Shown here in pieces: positions 1-8,300 of a stretch of DNA of 23,371 nucleotides; positions within the stretch are counted from its first letter, which is position 1, and each line of letters starts with the position of its first letter. This DNA comes from JBOHSA01 sp050732995 (GTDB lineage: Bacteria; Gemmatimonadota; Gemmatimonadetes; Gemmatimonadales; GWC2-71-9), in NCBI GenBank assembly GCA_050732995.1, contig JBOHSA010000088.1:1-23371 (forward strand), in the 5' to 3' direction. The translations under genes were made by a program, and so were the position numbers. The notes beneath the pieces are model-generated. The model did not search any database. It was not told the DNA's origin and saw only the letters and a program-made list of their open reading frames with translations.

Positions 1-212
1 AAGATGCGCTGCGTCGAGATGCAGGACTGGCCGGCGTAGAAGAAGCCGCCCAGCGCGAGCCGCGTCGCCGCCCACTCGAGGTCGGCGTCCGGCTCGACGA
101 TCGCCGCGGCGTTCCCGCCCAGCTCGACGCAGACCCCCACTTCGCTGCCGTCGTGCGGCGCCCGAATGACCGCGGTCTCGGGCGAGCGTCGCGCCGTGCG
201 CCTCTCGCTCAC
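1..212 (-). CDS. aldehyde dehydrogenase, cut by window edge, with apparent internal deletion
   Basis: NAD(P)-dependent aldehyde dehydrogenases oxidise aldehydes to acids. The reading frame from a GTG at 212 contains VELGGNAAAIVEPDADLEW, which holds the general-base Glu, and then FFYAGQSCISTQRI, which holds the catalytic Cys. These are normally around residues 250-300 of a ~470-residue protein, but here they lie at about residues 29-66. The first ~25 residues (VIRAPHDGSEVG) look like a normal ALDH N-terminus, so about 200 residues between the two parts seem to be missing in frame. The GTG overlaps the TGA of the upstream cyclodeaminase gene (GTGA), implying coupled translation. The gene runs off the left edge, so the C-terminal half is unseen. 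The ALDH fold assignment is firm. Whether the short form is real, a pseudogene or an assembly collapse is open. Confidence 0.7.
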   Translation of the reverse strand, partial: MSERRTARRSPETAVIRAPHDGSEVGVCVELGGNAAAIVEPDADLEWAATRLALGGFFYAGQSCISTQRI

Positions 213-1156
213 AACCCCAGCACTTCGACAACCGCCTGCGCGATCGCGGCGTCCTGCACGCCCACCCCCGTGAGGTCGGCTACTGTAATCTCACCTGCCG
301 CCTCCCGCCCCGCGAGCCTCCCGGCAGCCAGGTCCCCGAGCTCGGCGTAGACCCGGTCGGGCGTCAGCAGGCCGGCCTGGACGGCGTGCCGCAGGTTGCC
401 GTAGCGCTCGGTCTGCAAGACGCGATCGGCGACCAGCTTGTCGGCCTTGCCGAGCAGCGCGGGCTCGAGCTCGATCTTCTCCGGGCTGCCCGTGCCGACG
501 GACGTGACGTGCGTCCCCTTGGCCACCCAGGCGGCCCGGATCAGGGGGGTGGTGCTCGCGGTGGCCGTCACGATCAGGCGGTGGGCACGCACTTCGGGCT
601 CCAACGCCTGGGCGACCCGCGTCTCGACGACGGCCGCGAGCTCGCGCGCTAAGGCCTCCGCCTTGCCCGGCGTCCGGTTCCAGATCGTCAGCCGCTCGAT
701 CGGCCGCTGGGCAACGATGGCCCGGGCGGTATGGCGGGCCAGCGCCCCGGCGCCGACCAGGAGCGCCGCGCGGGCGTCCTTGGGCGCGAGATACTTGAGC
801 GTCAGCGCCACCGCGGCCGCGGTGCGGAAGTCGGTGAGCCAGCCGTGGTCCTCGAGCAGCAGCGTCGGGGCGCCGGTGTCGGCGTCGAGCAGCAGGAACA
901 GCCCATCGCCCGACGGCAGGCCGCGGGCGGCGTTGCGGTAGAATCCGGTGGCGAGCTTGAGGACGATGTGGCGCGCGCCCGCGAGATGGGCGCCCTTCAC
1001 GTGCACTTCGGCCGCGAGGTCCTTCAGCTCCACCACCATCGGGTCGGGGAGCGTCGCCTCGCCCAGGGCGAGGGCGCGGAAGCCGCGCTCCACCGCGGCC
1101 ACCGCGACCGCGATGGGGATGCGGTCCCGGAACTCGGCGAGCGGGACGACCCGCAT
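209..1156 (-). CDS. ornithine cyclodeaminase / alanine dehydrogenase-family protein (OCD/mu-crystallin)
   Basis: A 315-residue protein of the OCD/mu-crystallin family, NAD(P)-dependent enzymes that include ornithine cyclodeaminase, alanine dehydrogenase and ketimine reductases. Visible signatures are VLKLATGFY with the likely substrate Lys near residue 67, TDFRTAAAVA with Arg111, the Rossmann loop LLVGAGALARHTA at about 132-144, and the family-typical C-terminal LTGVGVQDAAIAQ near 295-307. Length is normal. The ATG at 1156 directly abuts the TGA of the upstream aminotransferase (no gap), and the 3' end overlaps the ALDH gene by 4 bases. The three genes therefore form a tight amino-acid metabolism unit. 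The exact substrate cannot be read from the sequence; proline/ornithine, alanine or a cyclic ketimine are all possible. Confidence 0.88.
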   Translation of the reverse strand: MRVVPLAEFRDRIPIAVAVAAVERGFRALALGEATLPDPMVVELKDLAAEVHVKGAHLAGARHIVLKLATGFYRNAARGLPSGDGLFLLLDADTGAPTLLLEDHGWLTDFRTAAAVALTLKYLAPKDARAALLVGAGALARHTARAIVAQRPIERLTIWNRTPGKAEALARELAAVVETRVAQALEPEVRAHRLIVTATASTTPLIRAAWVAKGTHVTSVGTGSPEKIELEPALLGKADKLVADRVLQTERYGNLRHAVQAGLLTPDRVYAELGDLAAGRLAGREAAGEITVADLTGVGVQDAAIAQAVVEVLGL

Positions 1157-2281
1157 TCAGTCGACGAACGCCCGGCGCAGGCCCCGCTCGGTCTCCGCCA
1201 GCGCCGCCTGGAACTGCGACAGCTCCTCGCCGTAGCCAAAGCGCAGATAGTTGTGCATCCCGAAGTGCTCTCCGGGCACGAGCAGCACGCTGTGCTCTGC
1301 CCGGAGCTTCTCCACCAGGTCGAGCGCCCCCACCGTCTGCCGGTAGCGCACGAAACAGATCGCCCCGGCCTGCGGGGGATGCCAGGTGAAGGCGTCGCCG
1401 AAGCGCTTGAGCCACTCGTCCAGCACGGCGTAATTGGCGTTGAGAATGCGCCGGGTGCGCTCGAGGATCTTCTCCCGCACGCGGGGGTCCAGGGCGACCG
1501 CGGCGAGGTGGTCCGACGGCCCGCTGGGGCCGATCGTCGTGTAGTCGTGGCGCGCCCAGGCCTCCTGGACGAACTGCGGCGGGGCCACGAGCCAGCCGAT
1601 CCGCAGGCCCGGGAGGCCGTACGCCTTGGACATCCCGCTCACGACGATGAGCTTGTCGTAGCTGCCCCAGAACGAGGGGGTGGTCCGCCCGCTCAGCTCC
1701 GACCCGGTGTACACCTCGTCGGCCAGGAGCCAGGCGCCCACTTCGCGCGCGCGCTCGACGATGAGCCGGCGCGCTTCGTCCGACAGGATGTGGCCCGTCG
1801 GGTTATGGGGGTTCGTGACGACGACGAGCTTGGTGCCCGGGCCGATCGCCGAGCGGACTTCCTCGGGGAACGGCTCCCACTGCTTGTCCTGGTGCAGCTT
1901 GAAGCCGCGCAGGGAGGCGCCGAAGTTCTGCGCCAGGCCGTGGGCCTGCATGTAGTTCGGCAGCTGGACGGCGGTCGTATCGCCCGGCTCGAGCAGGCGC
2001 CAGCAGGCGATGAAGTTCGCTTCGCTCGACCCCGACGTGACGAGCACGTTGTCGGGCGTGGCGCCGGGGTAGAGCGCGGCGATGCGGCCGCGGAGCAGGT
2101 CGGAGCCGTTCGACTGGCTGTAGCCGAGGCGCACGTCGAGCAGGGGCACGGCGGAGGCGCCCGCCAGGCCCAGGAGCTCCTGGATGGTGAAGGGGTGGAC
2201 GCCCGATTCGGACAGGTTGAAGCGCACCCGGTTTTCCCAGGTGCTCTGCCAGCGCTCGAGGTCGAAGGGGACGAACCGCAA
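1157..2281 (-). CDS. PLP-dependent class I/II aminotransferase
   Basis: A 374-residue fold-type I aminotransferase. Visible motifs are SGSSEANF (phosphate side) near 83-90, NPHNPTG at 157-163, ADEVY at 187-191, the PLP Schiff-base Lys219 in SGMSKAYGLPGLRIGW and the carboxylate-binding Arg region LRIGW. The N-terminus FDLERWQSTWENRV followed by NLSESGVHP matches a subgroup whose start lies here. It begins with TTG at 2281, with GGAG eight bases upstream, rather than at any later ATG. Its stop directly abuts the cyclodeaminase start, so co-translation is likely. The pair may convert an amino acid to a keto acid or imine and back. The substrate is not determinable. Length and motifs are complete. 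Confidence 0.9.
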   Translation of the reverse strand: MRFVPFDLERWQSTWENRVRFNLSESGVHPFTIQELLGLAGASAVPLLDVRLGYSQSNGSDLLRGRIAALYPGATPDNVLVTSGSSEANFIACWRLLEPGDTTAVQLPNYMQAHGLAQNFGASLRGFKLHQDKQWEPFPEEVRSAIGPGTKLVVVTNPHNPTGHILSDEARRLIVERAREVGAWLLADEVYTGSELSGRTTPSFWGSYDKLIVVSGMSKAYGLPGLRIGWLVAPPQFVQEAWARHDYTTIGPSGPSDHLAAVALDPRVREKILERTRRILNANYAVLDEWLKRFGDAFTWHPPQAGAICFVRYRQTVGALDLVEKLRAEHSVLLVPGEHFGMHNYLRFGYGEELSQFQAALAETERGLRRAFVD

Positions 2282-2305
2282 CGATTGGGCTCCGCTGAAC
2301 GGGGA

Positions 2306-2333
2306 CGGGTGCCGGGTGTCAGGTGTCCGGTGT
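2306..2333. repeat. heptamer tandem repeat (CGGGTGT-like, 4 units)
   Basis: Four consecutive 7-base units CGGGTGC, CGGGTGT, CAGGTGT, CCGGTGT fill most of the gap between the HAD gene and the aminotransferase gene. The stop codon of the HAD gene (2319-2321) and its last residues LTPDT are encoded by the array. This suggests the array altered the end of that gene. Confidence 0.6.
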
Positions 2334-2966
2334 CAGTAAGCTGATGTCCTCGGGTTTCTCTAGCCAGTAGTCCGGATCCAGGTCCGCCAGCTGGCCGCGG
2401 TCGAACGGGCCCCACAGGGCGGCGGCGGTGTGGACGCCCGCCGCGCGGCCGCACTCGAGGTCGTAGGGCGAGTCGCCGATGAACACCGTTTCGGAGGCCG
2501 TCGCCCCCAGGCGTTCCAGCGCGAGGAGCACGGGTTCCGGGTGCGGTTTGGGGTGGGTCACCTCGTCGGCGCCGACGACGGCGCCGAAGGCGTCCTCGAG
2601 CCCCGCAACCTGGAGCCCGCGGAGCGCGCCGTGGCGCAGCTTGCTCGTCACCAGGCCGAGGGTCTTGCCCTTGTGCTTGAGCGCCTTCACCTGGGCCACG
2701 ACGCCGTCGTACGGGCGGACCAGGGCGTCGTGGTGCTCGAGGTTGAAGGCGCGGTAGGTGGCGACCATGGCTTCGATCTCGGCCGGGTCTTCGGTCCAGT
2801 CCTTGAACTGGACCCAGAGCGGGGTGCCGAGGCCGCGCATCCAGACCTCGTCGGGTGGCTCGATGCCGCGGTGTTGTTTCAGGGTGTGGCGGTAGGAGCG
2901 TAGGATCAAGTCGATCGAGTCGATGAGGGTGCCGTCGAGGTCGAACAGGAAGGTGGCGAGGGGCAC
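2319..2966 (-). CDS. HAD-superfamily hydrolase (phosphoglycolate phosphatase-like)
   Basis: A 215-residue HAD subfamily IA phosphatase. Motif I is FDLDGTLIDS with nucleophile Asp9 and acid/base Asp11. Motif II is LVTSKLR (Thr107/Ser108), motif III the Lys in THPKPHPEP (~140), and motif IV IGDSPYDLECG (Asp165/Asp169). The alpha-helical cap lies at about 18-85, as in phosphoglycolate phosphatase or beta-phosphoglucomutase relatives. The GTG at 2966 is chosen because family proteins start just before motif I. A longer frame upstream would be read through the heptamer repeats at 2978-3012 and is rejected. No clear Shine-Dalgarno is visible. The last residues LTPDT come from another repeat array. 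The exact phosphoester is unknown. Confidence 0.87.
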   Translation of the reverse strand: MPLATFLFDLDGTLIDSIDLILRSYRHTLKQHRGIEPPDEVWMRGLGTPLWVQFKDWTEDPAEIEAMVATYRAFNLEHHDALVRPYDGVVAQVKALKHKGKTLGLVTSKLRHGALRGLQVAGLEDAFGAVVGADEVTHPKPHPEPVLLALERLGATASETVFIGDSPYDLECGRAAGVHTAAALWGPFDRGQLADLDPDYWLEKPEDISLLTPDT

Positions 2967-2977
2967 GAGTGAATCAT

Positions 2978-3012
2978 AATGCGGAGTGCGGAATGCGGAA
3001 TGCGGAATGAAC
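2978..3012. repeat. heptamer tandem repeat (AATGCGG, 4-5 units)
   Basis: Units AATGCGG, AGTGCGG, AATGCGG, AATGCGG and a decayed AATGAAC follow one another without gaps in the 47-base space between the helicase stop (3014) and the HAD start (2966). The spacing is exactly 7 bases. It is a different unit from the array at 2306, but has the same period and the same position at a gene boundary. Confidence 0.7.
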
Positions 3013-3013
3013 G

Positions 3014-5395
3014 CTAGAGCCCACCGGGCGAACGAGTGGGGGATTGGCTCTCGATCAGCAACGCAGCGACCAGCTCCACCTGTGGAGCTGCGTCTCGCAC
3101 ATCGGGCGTGGGGAGCCGCCCGTGCCACACGAGCAGATCACCGACCTTCACGGGGGCGCGACGCGCGAGGAGGTCCTCGAGCAGGAATTCCTCCCCCGCG
3201 GTCATGCCGAGGGCGAGCCGGGAGACCAGGCCGTCGAGCTGGGCGAGTCGGCCGGCTTCCCGCTGGCGAGCCGCGCGGCGCGCGGCGGTGAGGACCCAGG
3301 GGATCAACCGGCGGGAGAGGCGATCGCGATCGATCGCTCGCCAGCGGGTGTCCTGCAGAGCGGCGACCCGAGCCGCGATCACCGGAGCGGCACGCGCGAT
3401 CGCCCGCCCGATCGCGGCGCGATCCACCGCTCGGGGCGACGCTTCCACGGCCGCCTCGAGATACCGGGTTGCCAGCACCGGGTCGGCCGACACCCGGTCT
3501 CCGTGGACGACAAGTGCTTCCACCCGCTCGCCGATCCGCACGACGAGGACGGCGGCGGCGACGTCGTCCGGTGCCGCCACGGCTGCCACGGCTCCCGGCA
3601 GTACGTCCGACCCGGCTGCCGCCAGTGCCTCCAGCCGGTCGCACCAGTCGAGTGCGGCGACCGCCGGATCCGGGCCGAGGATGGTCTCGACCTGGGCCGC
3701 GCCTACTGTGGTCGCCCGGCCCGCCTTGGCCGCGAGGCGCTGTTCCATTGCCAGCGCCGCGGCGAGACAAGCCGGAGGCAGGAAGGCGATGGACTCGATG
3801 CGGTCGTGCCGCGTGCCGAGCCGGTCGATGCGCCCGACCCGCTGGGCGAGGCGGGCTGGACTCCAGGGCAGGTCGTAATGGACTACCCGGACAGCGTCCT
3901 GGAGGTTGAGCCCTTCGCTGACGAGGTCGGTCGCAACCAACACGTCCGTCGCGAGCACGGCGCGGGGGGGGGAGTGGCCCTGCGCGAGCGGCGCGAATGC
4001 CTGCAGCACTTCGCGTCGCGTCGCGTGGTCGGTGCCGAACATCCCCGCTTCCCCCAGCACCGCCGCCACGCGCAGGCGACTCCCCGACGCCAGCCGCCTG
4101 ATCAGGTGCCGGACGGTGGCGCGCGAGTCGGTGAAGACGATCGTCTTGCCGGCGCGTGCCTCGAGCAGACGGCGGAGCGCATCTGCCTTCGGATCATCGG
4201 CGCACGCGGCCAGGGCGCGCAGTCGCGCGACCTCGGTCAGATCGGCGTCCGTCACCGGCGTCGTCCCCGCCTCCAGCAAGAGGGGGAATAGCGCGAGCTG
4301 CAGATCCCCGGACTCCGCTCGCGGAAACAGCTGCTGGAAGTCGATCGGGACAAGGACGCGCCCTTCGGCGCTCGCGCGGCGGGCCAGATCGAGAAACGCC
4401 TCGTGGCGGTCGAGGCTCGCCCGCAGGGCCGGGAGGCTCGAGGCCAGGCGGCGCAGCAGCATCAGTCGCAGGAGCGGAGCAGCCGGCCCGCCGGAGGAGA
4501 GCCGCTGGAGCAGCCCCACGCAGCGCTCGAGCATGGGCTCCGGCGCAGCGCCGATGCGGATGATCTCACCGGGCGCGCGCGCCGGGTAGACGAGCGCGGC
4601 GGGTCCGGGGGTGGGGGAGACGGCGTAGCCCCTGGTCGCCCGGTGGCGCGACCGCGCCACGGTGAGACGGGCTGCCACGGCGGCGAGCGCGTCGTCTCCC
4701 GGCTCCCCGCGTCCCAACCCTCCGTTCCCCCGCCCGGCCAGCCGCAGGGACGGCAGGCCGAACGCGGCGAGCGCGTGGTCCCGCAGGAACAGACGGAAAA
4801 GATGAAACAGATCAGCGATCCGGTTATGGACCGGCGTCGCCGTGACGAGCAGGACGCGCGAGCCGACCACCAGTTTCGCTAGCGCGCGGTACCGGTTGGT
4901 GTCCGGGTTGCGGAACCGATGGGCTTCGTCGACAACCACGAAATGCGACGGCGGGCTGGAGGAATGGAATGAGGGTAGGCTGAGGGCCTCGTGCGTCAGG
5001 ACCCGGGCCTTCATGGTAAAACGCTCGAGCAGCGCCTGCCATTGGGGGACCAACACGGCGGGGACGACGAGCACGAGCGGCCTCGACTGGGCGAGCGCCA
5101 CGGCGAGCGCGACGTAGGACTTTCCCAGGCCTACGGCGTCGGCGAGCAGCGCACCGCCGTAGCGCGTGATGATGCGGGCGAGCCGCCGGGCGGCGGGGAT
5201 CTGATGCGGGGCGAGCCACGATGGCGTGGGCGGCGCGAGCTCCGCCACCGGGCCCCGGTCGAGCAGCGCCCGCGCCGCGAGCGCGGCGACGTCCGGCGGT
5301 GCCCGGTGCTCTCCCGGTCGCAGGAGGACCGCGAGCGGCTCCGCGAGCGGGACGAGGTGCTCAGAAAGAATCCGGGGAGAGGCGCGCCAAAGCAC
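3014..5395 (-). CDS. SNF2-type superfamily 2 helicase (DISARM DrmD-like candidate)
   Basis: A 793-residue ATP-dependent DNA translocase/helicase. From the GTG at 5395 the motifs are: I (ADAVGLGKSYVA, ~85-95), II (VVVDEAHRFRN, ~153-163), III (LLVTATPVHNR, ~183-192), IV (KTIVFTDSRATV, ~417-428), V (DLVSEGLNLQDA, ~490-501) and VI (QRVGRIDRLGT, ~518-528). DEAH with TATPxxN and RxGRIDRLG is typical of SNF2/RapA-like helicases. No nuclease domain is seen in the ~265-residue C-terminal part, which is helical and Arg-rich. The start overlaps the methylase 3' end by 35 bases; an ATG at 5440 would overlap more. A 9-base C tract (coding strand) lies just before motif V. SNF2 helicase beside adenine methylase is the DrmD/DrmMI arrangement of class 1 DISARM. 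That identity is inferred. Confidence 0.82.
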   Translation of the reverse strand: MLWRASPRILSEHLVPLAEPLAVLLRPGEHRAPPDVAALAARALLDRGPVAELAPPTPSWLAPHQIPAARRLARIITRYGGALLADAVGLGKSYVALAVALAQSRPLVLVVPAVLVPQWQALLERFTMKARVLTHEALSLPSFHSSSPPSHFVVVDEAHRFRNPDTNRYRALAKLVVGSRVLLVTATPVHNRIADLFHLFRLFLRDHALAAFGLPSLRLAGRGNGGLGRGEPGDDALAAVAARLTVARSRHRATRGYAVSPTPGPAALVYPARAPGEIIRIGAAPEPMLERCVGLLQRLSSGGPAAPLLRLMLLRRLASSLPALRASLDRHEAFLDLARRASAEGRVLVPIDFQQLFPRAESGDLQLALFPLLLEAGTTPVTDADLTEVARLRALAACADDPKADALRRLLEARAGKTIVFTDSRATVRHLIRRLASGSRLRVAAVLGEAGMFGTDHATRREVLQAFAPLAQGHSPPRAVLATDVLVATDLVSEGLNLQDAVRVVHYDLPWSPARLAQRVGRIDRLGTRHDRIESIAFLPPACLAAALAMEQRLAAKAGRATTVGAAQVETILGPDPAVAALDWCDRLEALAAAGSDVLPGAVAAVAAPDDVAAAVLVVRIGERVEALVVHGDRVSADPVLATRYLEAAVEASPRAVDRAAIGRAIARAAPVIAARVAALQDTRWRAIDRDRLSRRLIPWVLTAARRAARQREAGRLAQLDGLVSRLALGMTAGEEFLLEDLLARRAPVKVGDLLVWHGRLPTPDVRDAAPQVELVAALLIESQSPTRSPGGL

Positions 5396-8300
5396 GGCGG
5401 TCCGAGGCCTCGAGCTGCAGGAGCTCCGCGACGGCGGCATCGTCCGTCGCCCGGCGACGACCCATGGCGGCAAGCGCCGCCCAGGCGGGAGCGGCGGCCG
5501 GCGGGATCGGAAGCTCGCGGACGACGCGCGCGTTGAAGCGGCGGTACCCGCCGCGCGCCGGGTCGGCGCGCAACCGGGCGAGCGCCGTGTGCCAGCGCGA
5601 GTTGAGCAGCGCCGCCAGCGCGTGCGCATCGTCGGCCGTGCGGGTGGCGATGCCGTATACCGAGTTCAAGGGCACCGCGGCGGGTTCCGGCACGGCGGCC
5701 GCCAGCCGGCGCGCCACGTCCGCCCAGAGCACACGGTGCGGCGCGCCCGCGAGCGCGGTGCGGAACAACTGCCAGGGGGCGCCACCCCGGTAGTCGGCCC
5801 GGCGGCGCAGCCGGTCGAAATGCGGCGCGAGCCTGGTCCCCATGGCGGTGGGGAGCACAGAGAGCGGCCTTCCGTCCGCTCCGTGCGTCCACAGCAAAAA
5901 GCCGCGCGGTTCGCAGCACCACGGGGAGAGATCGCGCCCGCGGACCACCGGGCGGGCGCCGTCGAGCGGCTCCCCGACCAGGAATACCTCGTCCGCACCC
6001 GTCTTCACCCCGAGCTGCGGCGTCCACCGCTCGCCCACGGCGGGAAGCGTCTCCCGGAGACGGCGCGCGACGCGCTCCGCGTCGGGGACCAGCACCCACG
6101 GACCCGCCGCCTGGAGCGTGCGCTGCGCGAGCGGCGGCGCCGCGGGCTTCGGTCCGAGCGCGGTGGCGGTCGTCTCGTGCCCGGTCGGGTCGGCCTTGAG
6201 CGCGACCAGGGCCATCGGGTAGACGGCTGTGGCGCCCGCGAACCCGCCCGCCGGTTCGCTCCCCATCGTGGCGTCGCCGAGCGGTGCGGCGCGCTCCAAT
6301 CGCGTCCCGCGCGTGAGCCGCTGGCGCAGGGACTCGGCGTAGCCCGACGAAGCCAACTTGGCCGGCGTGAGCAACGCAATCGCCCCGCCCGGGGCGGCGA
6401 GCTCGAGCGCGCGATCCACAAACGCCACCGCGAGATCCGGAAGGTGGGCATACCCGCCTCCTGCCCCCCCCCCCCCGACCCGCCAGGATGGGTACCGCAG
6501 CGCGAGCGTTTCCCGGACGCGACCGGGGAGTCGCTCTCCGCGGACCCAGGGCGGGTTGCCTACCACCAGGTCGAATCCGCCGCGCAGGCACAGGTCACCG
6601 AAATGGGACTCGAAGGCGAAGAACGGCGCCCCTCCGTCCCGCTCGAGCCGCCGGGCCGCCTCGCGCAGATCGCGCCGGGCCGCGCGCAGGCGCCGCAGGC
6701 GCGCCCGCTGATCCGCCAGGAGACCCTGCCGGCGGCCGAAGAGATCGCTGCTCTGCGCGAGTGCGAGGAGCTCGCGGATCGAGTGATCGAGCCGGGCCAG
6801 CGCCTGGCCGAACAGCCCGCGGGCGGCCGCCGCCTCCGCGAGCGCCAGGGCCGTGGCGGCCGCTCGCTTCGCAGCGCCCGCGAGATCGAACAGGTGCCGG
6901 CGTGCGGCGCCGATCCTGGTCGCCGCAGCACGGGCGCTCGCAGGGAGCGGTGGGCCTGTCCCCCCGGCGCCACCGCCGAGCGCGGCCGCGAGGGTGAGCG
7001 GATCCAGCAACGAGTCGCCCTGCCGCACGTGGCCGTCGAGGTTCGGGAGCGGCGCGATGCGCTCGAGGTCCTCCGCGTCGTCGTCCACCACGAGCGCGAG
7101 CCAGAGCCGCAGCTCGGTGAGCCGGACCGCGGTGAGGTTCAAGTCCACGCCGAACAGCGAGCGGGCGAGGACGTCCCGCCGCACGGCAGTCGCGGGCCCC
7201 TCGCCCGCGCTCCGCCGCAGCGCCGTGAGCTCTTCCAGCGCTCCCAGCAGGAAGGCACCCGACCCGACGGCCGGGTCGAGCACCGTGAGGGAGCGCACGG
7301 CGTGTGTTGGAGCATCGGCCGGCGGTTCGCCGTGATGGACCCAACGCGCCGCGACCGCCGGGGCCATGTGCAACCGCCCGACCAGCGTCGCCTCGAGGCC
7401 GGCACGCACGATACCCCGGACCAGGGCCGCCGGCGTGTAGTAACTGCCGCTGGCACGCCGCTCGCCGGGGTCCATGACGCCCTCGAAGACGCGGCCGAGC
7501 ATGTCCGGCGCGATGAGATCGCCTGCGTCGTCCTCGCGCACGGAGAAATGGAACCGCTCGAACAGGCGGTCGAACGCATCCCGCCAGTCGGCGTTTGTCC
7601 ACACGGCCGGGCCGTGGCGGCGCTCGAGCACGGTCGGCTCGAACAGGCCGCCATTCAGGAAAGGCAGCCGGCCCAGGGCGCGCGCCGCGGCGCTCCGCTG
7701 GGCGAGCGCCTGGTTCAGCGCCCCGAAGCACAGCGGGTGCAGCGCGCGACGGTGAAAGTCGCGGCGCGCGACGAGACAGCGCTCGAGCAGCTTGGGGAGA
7801 TACCGCCGGTCGCCGTCGAGCCAGCCCTTCGCCTGCACGAAATAGAGGAACAGCAGCCGCGTGAGCGCGGTGAGTGCGAGCGCGTGCCGCACGGCGTGGC
7901 TCGGAGGCGCCGCCAGCCGGTCGGCGAGCCGCTCGAGCACGGTGCGGAACGCCCGGAAAAAGCGCGGCGTCACCCCTTCGCAGGCGAGCGCGTCGCCGAC
8001 CCGCAGGCTCAGCCCGAGTGGGGACTCGCCCGGTAGGGGGGCCAACCGGTCGAGCGTGGCCCGGGCGCTGCCCGATGGACGATCCAGAGGGATGACGGCC
8101 AGCCTGAGGCCGAGGCCACCGCCCGCGCCCGCGCGCCAGGCCGCGCAGACGAGCCGCCGCGGCTCCCTGCCGAGCGCGCAGGCGAGCCCCCGCTCGGCCG
8201 CGGCCGCCAGCCGATGGGCCGCCGCCCGGGCCGCTTGCTCGGGATCTCGCGCCTCGAGGCCGAACACGCGGAATGCGTCGTGGCGGGCGACCAGCGCCAC

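Noticed and set aside
731..2344. Long plus-strand open frame (~537 codons) opposite the cyclodeaminase and aminotransferase genes
   Set aside because: High-GC antisense shadow; composition is Arg/Gly/Ala rich, no domain is seen, and both minus-strand genes have clear catalytic motifs.
2967..3128. N-terminal extension of the HAD protein
   Set aside because: It would be translated from the heptamer repeats (HSAFRTPHY) and overlap the helicase gene; the family starts just before FDLDGT.
5396..5629. Longer helicase start upstream of 5395
   Set aside because: It would overlap the methylase by up to 270 bases and is Arg/Ser/Pro-rich without helicase homology; the GTG at 5395 leaves a small overlap.
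5226..8036. Very long plus-strand open frame (~936 codons) opposite the methylase
   Set aside because: The methylase on the minus strand has intact SAM and NPPW motifs; the opposite frame has no recognisable domain and arises from codon bias.
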